From: JBBDWJ01 sp963824095 | Lineage (GTDB): Bacteria > Acidobacteriota > Terriglobia > Bryobacterales > UBA6623 | DNA: 64,000 nucleotides | Assembly: GCA_963824095.1 (NCBI GenBank) | Contig: CAWGNS010000008.1 | Coordinates: 558,001-622,000, forward strand | Direction of reading: 5' to 3' | In this document: one piece after another, positions 9,512-19,686 of the stretch | Numbering within the stretch: the first letter of the stretch is position 1 | Layout: each line of letters starts with the position of its first letter | Translations under genes and position numbers: made by a program | The notes under the pieces: model-generated | What the model was told of the DNA's origin: nothing | What the model saw: the letters and a program-made list of their open reading frames with translations, nothing else | Databases searched by the model: none

Positions 9512-10651
9512 TTACTTGAGGATTTCCCGGGAGATGACCAGGCGTTGGACTTCGCTGGTTCCTTCTCCGATGGTCATGAGCTTGGAGTCACGGTAAAACT
9601 TTTCGACCGGGTAGTCTTTGATAAAGCCGTAGCCGCCGTGGACCTGGACGGCTTCGTTGGAGACGCGCACGGCGGTTTCGCTGGCGAATAGCTTGGCCAT
9701 CGACGAGACGCGGGTGACGGGTTTGCCTTGGTCGGCCAACCAAGCGGCTTCCCAGGTCAGCAGGCGCGAGGCTTCGATCTCGGTGGCCATGTCGGCGAGC
9801 TTGTTGCGAATCGACTGGAACTCGGCGATGGGCTTGCCGAACTGGCGGCGCTGCTTGGAGTAACCCAGAGCGGCTTCGTAGGCGCCTTGAGCGATGCCGA
9901 CCGACAGCGCGGCGATCGAGATGCGCCCACCGTCGAGGATCTTCATGGCACCGATGAAGCCCTGGCCGCGGGCGCCCACCAGATTGCCCTCGGGGATGGC
10001 ACAGTCGCGAAACAGCACCTCGCCGGTGTCGCTGGCGCGCATGCCGAGCTTGTTTTCCTTGCGGCCGATTTCAAACCCGGCGGTGCCTTTTTCGATCACG
10101 AACGCCGATATGCCGTTGTGTTGCTCGCCGGGGTCGCTGACCGCCATGGCGACGCAGACGTCGGCCTTCTGGGCGTTGGTGGTGAAGGTTTTCGAGCCGT
10201 TGAGAATCCAACGGCCGTTGTCGAGGCGGGCGGTGGTGCGCGTGCCGGCGGCGTCGGAGCCGGCTTCGGGCTCGGTGATCGACCAGCAGCCGATCCATTC
10301 GCCGGAGGCGAGTTTCGGCAGGTATCGACGGCGTTGGGCGTCGTTGCCGTGCTGGTAGATGTGGTTGGTGCACAGCGAAACGTGCGCGGCGACGATCAGC
10401 GCCACCGACGGATCGACGCGGGCCAGCTCTTCCACGACCACCACGTAATCGAGGTAGCCCATGCCGGCGCCGCCGAGGTCCTCGGGAAAGAGAATGCCCA
10501 GAAACCCCAGGCGGCCGAGCTGTTTGATGACGGCGAGCGGAAAGGTTTGCGCCTCGTCCCACTCCATCACGTGAGGCCGGATCTCGGCCTCGGCGAATTC
10601 GCGGACGGTGCGGCGTAGTTCGAGTTGCTCGGAAGAGAGTTCGAAATCCAT
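9512..10651 (-). CDS. Acyl-CoA dehydrogenase
   Basis: 379-residue FAD-dependent acyl-CoA dehydrogenase of the short/branched-chain type. N-terminal helices begin MDFELSSEQLELRRTVREFAEAEIRP. The middle beta domain carries CWSITEPEAGSDAAGTRT and WILNGSKTFTTNA (FAD/substrate binding). The C-terminal helices contain GYSKQRRQFGKPIAEFQSI, VQVHGGYGFIKDYPVEKFYRD and IGEGTSEVQ, where the Glu of GEGTS is in the place of the catalytic base. ATG 10651 gives the conserved N-terminus; an in-frame upstream start would add 23 non-conserved residues. Likely role: beta-oxidation or branched-chain amino acid breakdown, which would feed the methylmalonyl-CoA genes nearby. Confidence 0.93.
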   Translation of the reverse strand: MDFELSSEQLELRRTVREFAEAEIRPHVMEWDEAQTFPLAVIKQLGRLGFLGILFPEDLGGAGMGYLDYVVVVEELARVDPSVALIVAAHVSLCTNHIYQHGNDAQRRRYLPKLASGEWIGCWSITEPEAGSDAAGTRTTARLDNGRWILNGSKTFTTNAQKADVCVAMAVSDPGEQHNGISAFVIEKGTAGFEIGRKENKLGMRASDTGEVLFRDCAIPEGNLVGARGQGFIGAMKILDGGRISIAALSVGIAQGAYEAALGYSKQRRQFGKPIAEFQSIRNKLADMATEIEASRLLTWEAAWLADQGKPVTRVSSMAKLFASETAVRVSNEAVQVHGGYGFIKDYPVEKFYRDSKLMTIGEGTSEVQRLVISREILK

Positions 10652-10925
10652 GCGGCGGCGTGTTCCCTGGCGCGGAGCTGAGAGCCCGGCCTTTTCATTA
10701 TCCATCAGGGCTGGATCCATCAGGGCTGCTGTGCGAGGGCCTTCGGCAGCGACGCCCCTTTGTTTGTTCGGAAGATCGGCGGGACTGCGCTAGTGCTGTC
10801 GCGGACGTTGGAGCGGGGCAGGGGCGCTGGCAGGCGCGCCATGTCACCGCTCACTTACGCGCGCGCTGCTTGCGCGCGGCGCTCGGTTGCGTCTTGAGCC
10901 GAGGTTGCTCTTATGGAGAGACGGC

Positions 10926-10945
10926 GACAGACAGGGTTGTCTGTC
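10926..10945. repeat. Hairpin, GACAGACA arms with 4-nt loop
   Basis: Arms GACAGACA and TGTCTGTC with loop GGGT, in the roughly 380-bp gap between the divergent dehydrogenase and sulfatase genes. No other structure was noticed in that gap. Confidence 0.7.
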
Positions 10946-11030
10946 CTACGGTAACCTTCTCGCGGGTTGCGGGGTCTAACGAGATCACCGCGTAGCGCGC
11001 GGTTTGGACGGGGGGCGGCGAGCCACTACA

Positions 11031-12443
11031 ATGAAGAACGTGCGGAATTGGATCTTTTTATTGACGGTTGTGTTGTTGGCGACGGTAGGGCTGACGGTGT
11101 GGGCCACGCCGGCTCAGACCCCGCTGGGTGAGGTGCCCAACGTCTTGTTGATTACCGTCGACACGCTGCGCGCGGATCATGTTTCGAGCTACGGCTACTA
11201 CCTGAAAACGACCCCGAACATCGATCATCTGGCCTCCGAAGGCGCTCGCTTCGACAATGCCTACTCGGCGATTCCGCTGACCGGGCCGTCGCATTTTTCG
11301 ATCTTCACGGGACGCTATCCGCAAGAGCACGGCGCGCGCATCAACGGCGTGGCGGTGCCCGAAAATTCACGCTGGCTGGCGCTGCCGCAGATTCTGCGCA
11401 AATTCGGCTATCACAATGCGGCGTTCATCAGCGCCTGGCCGCTGACCTCGCGGCTCACCGGGCTGGACCGCTGGTTCGACCATTATGACGAGGAGTTGAC
11501 GCGCAGCTACCGCGTATTCACCTCGACGCGCTTTGCGGAGGACGTGACGCCGCGCGCGATCGCCTGGCTCAAGGACAAGCCCAAGCAGCCGTTTTTCCTG
11601 TGGGTGCACTACTTCGATCCGCACGAGCCCTACCATTTGCGGGAGCGCTTCGCGTCGCCCGAAAAGCTCCATGAACCGGCCGCCGGCAGGCCGCAGCCGA
11701 GCGCCGAGATGCGCGACCGCATTCACCGCTACGATTCGGAAGTGTCGTACGCGGACTACTATGTCGGCAAGCTGCTCGACAGCATCGATGAGTTGGGCCT
11801 GCGCGATAAGACGCTGGTGACGCTGGCGGCCGATCACGGCGAGAGCCTTGGCGAGCACGGCTACGTGGGGCACGGGCGGCGGCTGAGCCAGGATACGGTG
11901 CGCGTGCCGCTGATCTTCCGCTATCCCGGCAAGGTCAAGCCCGGGCAGGTGATCGAGGAAAACGTCACCCTGCTCGACCTGACGCCGACCTTGCTGGGGT
12001 TCACGGTGGCCGATCACATCACGCAAGACAAGGTCCCGATTTCGTTTGCCGGCATGAGCCTGGTGCCGGCGATGACCGGGGGCGGGAAGGTGCCCCAACG
12101 GCCGATCCGCTACGTGACCTTTACCGGCAAGAAAGCCTTCGCGCCGCGCTGGCTGTCGTGGATGTGGGTGCCCAACGAAAATCGCATGCCGCTGCACCTG
12201 GGCCAGACCGAAGGCCTGCACAAGATGATCTGGTCGCCTCGCAAGGAAGAGCTCGAGGTCTACGACCTGGGCGACGACGCCTACGAGCTCGACCCCGACA
12301 TCTACGCAAAGAACGACCGCACCTACAAACGCGAGATGCCGGTGCTGCGGCGCTGGTTCGAATCGACCAACCTCGAAGACAACGAAACGACGCTGAGCGA
12401 GCGCGATAGCGAGATCTTAAAGAGCCTGGGCTACGTGCGATAG
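11031..12443 (+). CDS. Sulfatase-family (alkaline phosphatase superfamily) hydrolase, exported
   Basis: 470 residues. A signal sequence (WIFLLTVVLLATVGLTVWATPAQ) precedes the sulfatase domain: VLLITVDTLRADHVSSYGY supplies the first metal aspartates, TPNIDHLASEGARFDNAYS follows, and LVTLAADHGESLGEHGYVGHG carries the second metal-site Asp-His. The position of the usual C/S-x-P-x-R activation motif reads LTGPSHFSIFTG, with no cysteine or matching arginine, so formylglycine maturation is unlikely and the enzyme may act as a phosphohydrolase or a non-canonical sulfatase. ATG 11031 is chosen because it opens the signal peptide. Stands alone on the plus strand. Confidence 0.85.
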   Translation: MKNVRNWIFLLTVVLLATVGLTVWATPAQTPLGEVPNVLLITVDTLRADHVSSYGYYLKTTPNIDHLASEGARFDNAYSAIPLTGPSHFSIFTGRYPQEHGARINGVAVPENSRWLALPQILRKFGYHNAAFISAWPLTSRLTGLDRWFDHYDEELTRSYRVFTSTRFAEDVTPRAIAWLKDKPKQPFFLWVHYFDPHEPYHLRERFASPEKLHEPAAGRPQPSAEMRDRIHRYDSEVSYADYYVGKLLDSIDELGLRDKTLVTLAADHGESLGEHGYVGHGRRLSQDTVRVPLIFRYPGKVKPGQVIEENVTLLDLTPTLLGFTVADHITQDKVPISFAGMSLVPAMTGGGKVPQRPIRYVTFTGKKAFAPRWLSWMWVPNENRMPLHLGQTEGLHKMIWSPRKEELEVYDLGDDAYELDPDIYAKNDRTYKREMPVLRRWFESTNLEDNETTLSERDSEILKSLGYVR

Positions 12444-12951
12444 AGGTTGTTTCGGCCGGGTGTTGAGCCGCGCCCTAGACCGCTTGGGTTGAGTTTTGAG
12501 TCGCAGCCGGCGGTTGCCGGCTCTCGCGGCCTGGGTTTGCGGCGGCAATTACTGGCGCGGATGCCCTTTGGGCCGGCGGTTGGTTTTTGGGGCGCTGGTG
12601 GCTTTTGCTCTCCCGCGGCTCTTCCGCGGTTTCTCCTTCCCCTCGCCTCTCCGGTACCTTCTACCCCTGGTTCTCGTTCCAACGGTCCGGTTGCGCGCGG
12701 TTTTTCTGCTTGCGCCGCCGGGCTCCGCAAAGGGCTGCAGGTCCGGGGAATGCGCCCAGCCCTGCGCTACGAGGGCCTTGGGGCGATGGCATGCAGGCTG
12801 CCGGTAAGGTGTTCGGATGAGGTGAGGTGGGTGGTTCGCTCGATGACTCCTCTGGGGTGTCTCGATGTAGCCTGAACATGGAGCAGTGTCTGGCTGGTTA
12901 GCCCGGGGGCGTAATCTTCCAGCACCTTCGGGCCGATAGAGAAACTAAGCC
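12444..12951. other. Intergenic region, nothing recognised
   Basis: About 500 bp between two plus-strand genes. Open frames here are compositionally odd, with no domain or good ribosome binding site; I see no repeat or RNA gene. Confidence 0.45.
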
Positions 12952-14673
12952 GTGCAGCGTCCCGCAGCAGATTGGAATATTGCAGCCCGAGGGCAGCCTG
13001 CCCAAGGCCAGGCGGATCGGGGTCAGCCGGACGGCCAACCCGAGTTGTCCGGGTCGGCGGGTGCGGACGCCTTCGCCGGCAAGGCCGGGCAGTGGGAAAC
13101 GCCCGCCGTCGAGCGGCGCCGCTCGCGCCGGCCGATCCGGCGGTCGGGGTCGCGGCTGGTTCCGGTGCTGATGCTGCTGGCCGCTTATGGGTTCGCCTGG
13201 TGGGCTTTTGTGGCGACGCGGGGCGACGGGGCGGCGCTGCCGGCCGGCTACGAATACATGCTGCTGCTCACCGGCGTGCCGTTTGTGCTGGCCGCGCATG
13301 CGTTCGCGGTGGTGCGCTGGAACCAGCTACGCAAGCTCGATGAACTGCAGGGCACCGTGCGCGATGTGAGCACCGACGTGGCGCTGTCGGTGTGGGAAAT
13401 TTTCTTCTGCTGGCTGGGTATTTCGGCCTCGCTGATGTTCCTCTACCACGCCGCGCCGGTGGCCGAGCTCAAGGACTGGTATCCGCGCTTTTTCCTGGTG
13501 CTGGTGGTGTTTTTCGGAGCCACCTACCAGAAGTCGCTGGTATTCGCGTTCGCGCTGCTGCCCTTCGTGGTGACGCTGACCGGGCTGTCGCTGTGGGTGT
13601 ATGGGGTGCGCGATCCCTGGGCGCTGGGCGGCGATCTCGACACGGCGGTGGGGGCGAGTCTGCTGGTGGCCGACCTGGCGGTGTTGTGGTGGGCGGTGAA
13701 GCTGACCGCACGCCACGGCGGGTTTCGCGTCTGCGAGTTTCAGATGCCGCTGGGGGCCGGCTACAGCGGGGGCTATCTGGCGGGGGTGGTCCGCACGCGG
13801 CAGAAATCGGTACCTCAGGCGGGTTTTCAACTGCACCTGAGCTGCCTGCAGCAATACAAGCAGGGCGACAAGAACGGCAAACGGCAGGGGCAGGTGCTGT
13901 GGCACGCCCAAAAGACGGTGCGCGGGGATTTGCCCGGGGCGCGCCACACCGATACCTCGCTGCCGGTGACGTTTGCGATTCCCGACGGCGCACCACCCAC
14001 CTCGATCGCCGACGAAGACAACCGCGTGACCTGGACGCTACGCGCCACCGCGGCCCTCCCCGAAACCGACTTCAGTTGCTTGTTTGAGGTACCGGTGCGG
14101 CGCAGCGCCGACGCCCAGATGCTGCAGCCGCCCATTCATCTGGTGCACGCCCAGGGAGCGCAGCTTCCTAACGTGGCGCCGGTCTCGCGACAGAACGCCC
14201 ACGGCGGCACGGTATTTTCCTTCCGCACGGCATGGAATCGGGCCACCGAACTGGCGACGGTCGCCTATTTTCTGTTCTGGTTCCAACTGGTGTGGCTCGC
14301 CACCAGCCACCGCATCGGCTGGGAGACCTGGGGTATTTTCGGCGTCGGGCTCTGGTTTCTCGGCTGGGCAATGCGGCCCTGGATCACGAGCACGACGGTG
14401 ACGGTGACTCCCAGCGAGGGGACGATCAAGGTGATCAACCGCCGGCTCCTGATGAAGACCAACAAGGTCGTGCTGATCGACGACCTGCGCGACGTCGTCG
14501 TGAAGCCGAGCAGCCTGCGGACGGGCTTGATGGAGGCGCTCGACTTCTATCACCTGGAGCTGCAGCAGGCCAACGGGAAGGCGGTTGTCGCCGGACGGCA
14601 TTTGCGCGATCCGTGGCAGGCGAAGGTGATCGCGCAGACGATGAAGGAGTTTATTGCCGGGGCCGTTAGGTGA
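12952..14673 (+). CDS. Multi-pass membrane protein with DUF3592-like extracytoplasmic domain
   Basis: 573 residues beginning at GTG; the first 65 are polar and low in conservation, so the true start could lie further in. Four or five helices follow (LVPVLMLLAAYGFAWWAFV, YMLLLTGVPFVLAAHAFAVV, SVWEIFFCWLGISASLMFLY, WYPRFFLVLVVFFGATY and others). A central soluble domain has LPVTFAIPDGAPPTS and RVTWTLRATAALPETDF, a pattern I associate with DUF3592-like proteins. Two more helices (ELATVAYFLFWFQLVWLAT, GIFGVGLWFLGWAMRPW) and a C-terminal cytoplasmic domain complete it. No catalytic motif. Function unknown; the family assignment is from memory of the pattern. Confidence 0.75.
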   Translation: MQRPAADWNIAARGQPAQGQADRGQPDGQPELSGSAGADAFAGKAGQWETPAVERRRSRRPIRRSGSRLVPVLMLLAAYGFAWWAFVATRGDGAALPAGYEYMLLLTGVPFVLAAHAFAVVRWNQLRKLDELQGTVRDVSTDVALSVWEIFFCWLGISASLMFLYHAAPVAELKDWYPRFFLVLVVFFGATYQKSLVFAFALLPFVVTLTGLSLWVYGVRDPWALGGDLDTAVGASLLVADLAVLWWAVKLTARHGGFRVCEFQMPLGAGYSGGYLAGVVRTRQKSVPQAGFQLHLSCLQQYKQGDKNGKRQGQVLWHAQKTVRGDLPGARHTDTSLPVTFAIPDGAPPTSIADEDNRVTWTLRATAALPETDFSCLFEVPVRRSADAQMLQPPIHLVHAQGAQLPNVAPVSRQNAHGGTVFSFRTAWNRATELATVAYFLFWFQLVWLATSHRIGWETWGIFGVGLWFLGWAMRPWITSTTVTVTPSEGTIKVINRRLLMKTNKVVLIDDLRDVVVKPSSLRTGLMEALDFYHLELQQANGKAVVAGRHLRDPWQAKVIAQTMKEFIAGAVR

Positions 14674-15154
14674 GGCCGTTGATGGTTGATGCGGGGTCGG
14701 TTGATCCGGGGTCGGGCCGCGAACGTCGCCACAGGCGGATGCCTCGAGTTGGCCCTTGGACGTGGGAGACAATCTTGCCTGTCGTGTACAGGGGTGTGTA
14801 GAGACAGGCGCTCTCGCCTGTCGCCGCCGTCAGGTGGCCTCTCATCCAGGGTGCGGAAAAGCTCCTTTCACGTGCCCACCATGGTTCCTCTCCATCAGCG
14901 TTTCGGTGGCATGGAGCCCTACATCGCGACGAATCGCGACGCGGCAGACCTGGAGGCCCACGCTCCGGGCGCCGCTTCCGGCTTCGGTTGCTCTTTGGGG
15001 TGGTGGTCCTGTTCCACGTCCAAGGGCCCAACTCCAAGACGTCCGCTGCAGGCGGACGCCGCTGGACCGGAGGCCCGCGCCACTTCTGGCCCGTGGGCGT
15101 CGCGGTTCGGATTTGGCCAGCGGTCTTTGCGCCACCTGTTCCGCAAAGCCCGGG
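14674..15154. repeat. Intergenic repeat cluster
   Basis: About 480 bp holding several repeat pieces and no supported gene: a decayed copy of the GACAGACA hairpin near 14764, the perfect hairpin GACAGGCG-CTCT-CGCCTGTC at 14803-14822, and from about 14910 to 14980 a diverged copy of a longer repeat (CGCGACGAATCGCGACGCGG core) also found at 61852 and 63351. A small inverted repeat, GCGTCCGCCTGCAGCGGACG read on the minus strand, lies near 15041-15060. It sits between converging genes. Confidence 0.6.
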
Positions 15155-18100
15155 CTAGAACAACAGCTTCAATCCGAACTGGATTTCGCGGCCGTCGCGG
15201 GCCGACGGGATGCGGCCGAATCCGGGGGTACCCAGGAAGATATTGGGCTGCTCGAAATTGGGCGTATTGAAGACGTTGAACAGCTCGGCCCGGAACTGTA
15301 GGGTGGCTTTTTCCCCGAGCTTGCTGTCTTTGAGCAGCGACAGATTCATGTTGCGCAGCGACGGTCCGGCGAGCACATTCCGGCCGGCATCGCCAAACGT
15401 TCCAAACGGCGGCAGGGCGAAGGCGGCCGTGTCGAACCACATCTGCGGATCGGGGTTGGAGAGGCGCGGGTTGCCGATGACATTGGGGCGGTCGCCGGCG
15501 CCGAAGCCCAAGATCGTGAAGCCGGTGTTGCTGTTGTCGAGCTCGGTGGGCAGCGCGACGGTGAACGGCTGGCCGGTCTGCAAGGTGATGATGCCGTTCA
15601 TTTCCCAGCCGCTGGCGAGCGCCTTGGTAAAGCCTTGCAAGCCCTTGGCGAAACGACGCCCTTCGCCGAAGGGCAGTTCGTAAACGAAGCTTCCCGAGAA
15701 GCGTTGCCGCATGTCGAAATTCGATAGGGCACGCTCGGCAGCGACGTTGTTGCTGTTCTGGGGGAAATTGGCGTCGACCGCGCTCGGGAAATAGTTCGAG
15801 GCGTTGTCGATGGACTTCGACCAGGTGTAGGAGAACAGGCCGGTCAGCCCGCCTTGCAGGCGGCATTGCAGTTGCCAGCGCAGGCTGTGGTAGATCGAGT
15901 TGAACGACGATTCGGTCTGGTTGATGTCCTGAAAGAAAGGCAGCGGGCGCAGGTTGGGCAGCTGCGGGCTGGGCGCGGGCTGGTTGATGTCGCGCGCGCC
16001 GATGAGCTTGACGCCGCGAGTTCCCTGATAGCCGGCCTCGAGCACGATATCGCGCTGCAGCTCGAACTGCGTGGTGAAGTTCCATTGCTGCGTGTAGGAG
16101 GTGCGAAAGGCACGGTCGTAGGTGACGGCGCTGGGCGGATAGGGAGCCTGCGAGGCGGCGGGCCAGGGGTTGTCGATGGTGATGGGTGCCTGCTGCGAGG
16201 GGAAATACAACTGAAAATTGAAGTAGGGCGGATTGAAATAGATGCCCTGCGCGGGAGCCAGCGGCGCCAGGTCGTGATAGATGCCGTAGGCGGCGCGGAC
16301 GACGGCGCGGCGGGCGCCGAAGGGGCGCCAGGCAAGGCCCAGGCGAGGCGCTATGTTGTTGCGGTCGGCCTGGTAGCCGCCGCGCGGCACGCCGCCTTGG
16401 CCGACGGGCACGATCGACATTATCGCCGGGTCGTAAAGAGCCGCGGCGTTGAACTTGTCGTAGGCCGGTTCGTTGAGCTCATAGCGCAGCCCTAGCGTCA
16501 GAGTGAGATCGCGGTGCGGGCGCCAGCGGTCTTGCACGAACACGTTGGTTGAGTGGGTGCGCAGCGCCTGGGGGTTGTCGCTGACCGCGCCGCCAGTATA
16601 GGTCGGCAGACCGAGCAGCAGGTCAGCCAGGGCGTTCTGCGTGTAGGCAGCGTTCGAAAAACTGATCTGGCCACGGGACTGCACGTCGCGGAAGGCGTCT
16701 TGCGAGATCCAACGGTGGTCGAAGCCCAATTCGACGAAGTGATTGCCTTGCTGGAAGCTGGCGGTGTCCTGGAGCTGGTAACTGTCGGCGACGCTTTCCT
16801 GCGGGTTGTTTTGCTCGTCGCCGAGGGGCGAAAAGCCGGTGACGGAGATATTGCTCAGACCCAGGTCGCGGTCGCGCGAGGCGAAGTCGGGCAGGCCGAC
16901 GGTCTGGTTGATGCTGCGGCCGAGGTTTTGCTGGTGCGTCGTGTTATCGACGCGGTTGTAACCGAAACGGAATTCGTTGACCCAGCGCAGCCCGAGGGTA
17001 TGCGTTTCGCCGAGCATCAGGTTCTGGCCGCGCTCGGCAACGGTGTTGCCATAGCCGGGCAGTTGCACGGGGCTGCCGGTGGCGTAGGGCTCGAACAGGT
17101 CACGGTCGGCGAAGCTGTAACGGCCGCTGAGCAGGCCGCCAGCGCCGAGCCGCTGGTCGAGGCGAGCGTCGAACTTGTCGGTGTCTTCGGTCTGGGTCGG
17201 CGAAGCGACGTAATTCTGGCCGGCCTGCGCGCGATTGGGCAGCGGATAAAGATTGGCCACGGCCGCACCGATGGGGTGAACGAAGGGCAACTGCGCGTTC
17301 GGAAACGGCTGAAAAGTCGTGAAATCGATGGGCGGCGGCAGGGCGCTTTGCGAGAAATCCCCCTGGCGCTCGGCCTGGGTAGGAACGTTGGTGGTGCGCG
17401 TGATCGCGCGGCGCTCGCGCAGGCTTTCGAAATCGCCGAAGAAGAAGGTGCTATTGCGGCGAATGGGTCCGCCGACCGCCGAGCCGAACTGGTTGCGGCG
17501 TAGTTTGGGATTGGCGAGGCCGGGGTCGTCGAAAAAGTTGCGGGCGTCGAACCGGTCGTTGCGCAGGAACTCGTAGACGCTGCCGTGGAAGGCATTGCCT
17601 CCCTGGCGCATGGCGACCGAGACCTGGCCGCCGCTGTTGCGCCCGAAGCCGGCTTCGGCGTTGGTGGTCTGGACGCGGAATTCGCGGATGGCGTCGACGG
17701 GCGGCGTGTGCGTGAAGCTGTTGAGGACGGGGTCGATGGCGTAGACGCCGTCGTAGCTATAGGCGTTGGAATCCTCGCGCGAGCCGGCGGTCTGGAAGGC
17801 GAGCCGCCCGCGGGCGGAGCCGGCTGAGCCTTGCGCGCTGGGCGTGACGCCGGGGGAGAGCAGGGCGAGTTCGAGGAAGTTGCGGCCGTTGAGCGGCAGA
17901 TTGACGATGTAGTGATTGGGGATGGCCATACCAATGGCGGCCGACTCGGCTTGCAGCGGTGGAGCTTCGGCGGTGACGGTGATTTCCTCGGAATTGTCGC
18001 CGACCTGAAGGATCAGGTCCGCCTGAAGCTGTTCGCCGACGGCGAGCCGCATGCCGCTCTGGCGGAGTTTCTTGAAACCAGACTGCTCGGCTTCGAGGTC

Positions 18101-18345
18101 GTAGACGCCGGCGGGCAAAGCCGCCGCGACATAGGCGCCCTGGGCGTTGGTCAAGGTTGTGCGAGCGAGGCCGGTGGTCCGCTCGGTAAGGGTCACGCGC
18201 GCGCCGGCAACCGCGCCGCCGGAGGGGTCGACAACCTGGCCGCGGATCGAAGCGTCGACCGCCTGCGCGCAAACCGGCGCCGGGCCCTGGAGCAGCCCAA
18301 CAACAACGCCCCCAACGACAACGAAGCGAGAATTTTGGATTTCAT
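15155..18345 (-). CDS. TonB-dependent receptor, Oar-like, with carboxypeptidase-regulatory domain
   Basis: About 1060 residues. After the signal peptide comes a CarboxypepD_reg-like Ig domain (ASIRGQVVDPSGGAVAGARV, about 40-130), then the plug with EEITVTAEAPPLQ and VNLPLNGRNFLELALLSPGV, then GNAFHGSVYEFLRNDRFDA leading into a long outer-membrane barrel ending in the aromatic residue of QFGLKLLF. Such Oar-like receptors are abundant in acidobacteria and probably import large organic ligands. A start at GTG 18388 leaves the frame intact but has no ribosome site. ATG 18345 (MKSKILASLSLGALLLG) gives a textbook signal peptide if one G is restored in the GGG near 18296, ending PAPVCAQA. I prefer the latter. 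Confidence 0.88.
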
Positions 18346-18388
18346 AAGCGAGAATGAGCGCGGCCCGGCGAGCGCGCGCTTGCGGCAC

Positions 18389-18923
18389 GATTGCCGTGTA
18401 CTCGAAATGACTTGACCGGTTCCCAAGGACTTCCGCCCCCGTTCGATGCAGGAAATCGACGCCCGGGACCCACCGCCCCCGCCCGGGAGGGGTAGATCCG
18501 TTGGGCCTGCGTGGCCCGCTCGTTACCCGACCCTAAAACGGTCCGCGGCGCTTGATGGTTGTCTGAGAAAGCGCCCCCTCGTTGCGGGGTGGGCTCCGAG
18601 CACCTGCGTCAGCTATCGGCGCGGGGCGCATTGCCTCGCGTTTGTCCAGGAACTTCGGATTCGAACTCCAGCCTAGGAGTAATAAGGCCATCTTAGCGGC
18701 TGCCAGGTTACCGTGTCCAACGATTTTCCTTGGGAAAACCGGGGGGTTCCATCGAGTGAAAAGGGCCTGTTGGGGCGGTGACAGGCGGCCGGAATGGTAT
18801 CTCGGAGGACACGTGGCCAAGCGGCCCCGACGGTGGCCGCCGGTTCGCGTACAAAGGCTCCAGGCGGGAAACCTCTACGCCAAGAGTCGGGTTGCCTGTA
18901 TGCTATCGGGCGGGAGTGGTGCC
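18389..18923. other. Divergent intergenic region, nothing recognised
   Basis: About 530 bp between the TonB receptor (minus) and the methyltransferase (plus); it should contain both promoters, but none is convincing. No RNA gene was found. Confidence 0.4.
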
Positions 18924-19647
18924 ATGAAAATATTGGGGCGCAGATATCCTGACTGGATTCCTGGCGGCGGGCCTTTTGATGGGCGTCGCCGCGGCGCGCG
19001 CGGTCGCCCAGGGCTCGACCATCACGCCGACTGCCAAAGAGCTCAACAAGAGTTTCGACGCGGACGCCGCCGAATGGGCCCAACGCTTCGAGCACGAAGG
19101 CCGGGCCATCTACGACAAGCGCTTCGAGATTCTCGACGCGATGGAGCTCAAGCCTGGCATGGACGTGGCCGACATCGGCGCCGGCAGCGGGCTCATCTCC
19201 CGCCTGATCGCGCAGCGCGTGGCGCCTAGCGGCACGGTGTACGCGGTCGATATCGCCAGGAACATGGTCGAGCACATCGCCAAGACGGCCGAGGAACAGA
19301 ATCTCTCGAATCTGAAGGCGGTGCTCGGCGAACCGCACTCGCCCCAATTGGCCGCGAACTCGGTGGACGTGGTGTGCATCATCGATGCGTACCATCACTT
19401 CGAATATCCCCGCGACATGCTGGCCGAAATCAACAAGGCGCTACGGCCCGACGGCCTGCTGCTGCTGGTCGACTTCAAGCGGATCGACGGCGTGTCGCGC
19501 GACTTCATCCTGAAGATGGTCCGCGCAGGCGAGGGTACTTTTACGGATGAGTTTCTCAACGCCGGGTTCGAATTGGTCGAACGGCGCGATGACATGTTCC
19601 CCGAAAATTATCTTCTGAAGTTCCGCCACCGTCGAGCGGCGCAATAA
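18924..19647 (+). CDS. Exported class I SAM-dependent methyltransferase (frameshift in signal peptide)
   Basis: About 240 residues. The Rossmann SAM-binding motif MDVADIGAGSGLISRLIA is followed by VYAVDIARNMVEHIAK (acidic loop II), DVVCIIDAYHHFEYP (motif IV) and LRPDGLLLLVDFKRID (post-motif). Unusually for a methyltransferase, the N-terminus is a signal peptide: LTGFLAAGLLMGVAAARAVAQG. That stretch joins ATG 18924 (MKILGRRY) only if one base near 18949 is removed; without repair the first in-frame start is 18976. Exported SAM-dependent methyltransferases of this layout occur in acidobacteria and proteobacteria; the substrate is unknown. Confidence 0.82.
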
Positions 19648-19686
19648 CGCCGCCCGTTCGGGGCTCGCGCGCAGCGGCCCGACGAC

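Noticed and set aside
12447..12875. 142-codon plus-strand frame in the gap after the sulfatase gene
   Set aside because: Low-complexity Gly/Pro/Arg/Leu composition, no good ribosome site and no recognisable domain.
18193..18426. 77-codon minus-strand frame with a good-looking signal peptide as an independent lipoprotein
   Set aside because: After the signal the sequence is Arg-rich nonsense; it is better explained as the true signal peptide of the TonB receptor displaced by a one-base loss.
18657..18670. GGATTCGAACTCC, which looks like a tRNA T-loop
   Set aside because: The stems beside the loop do not pair and no acceptor, D or anticodon arm could be drawn on either strand.
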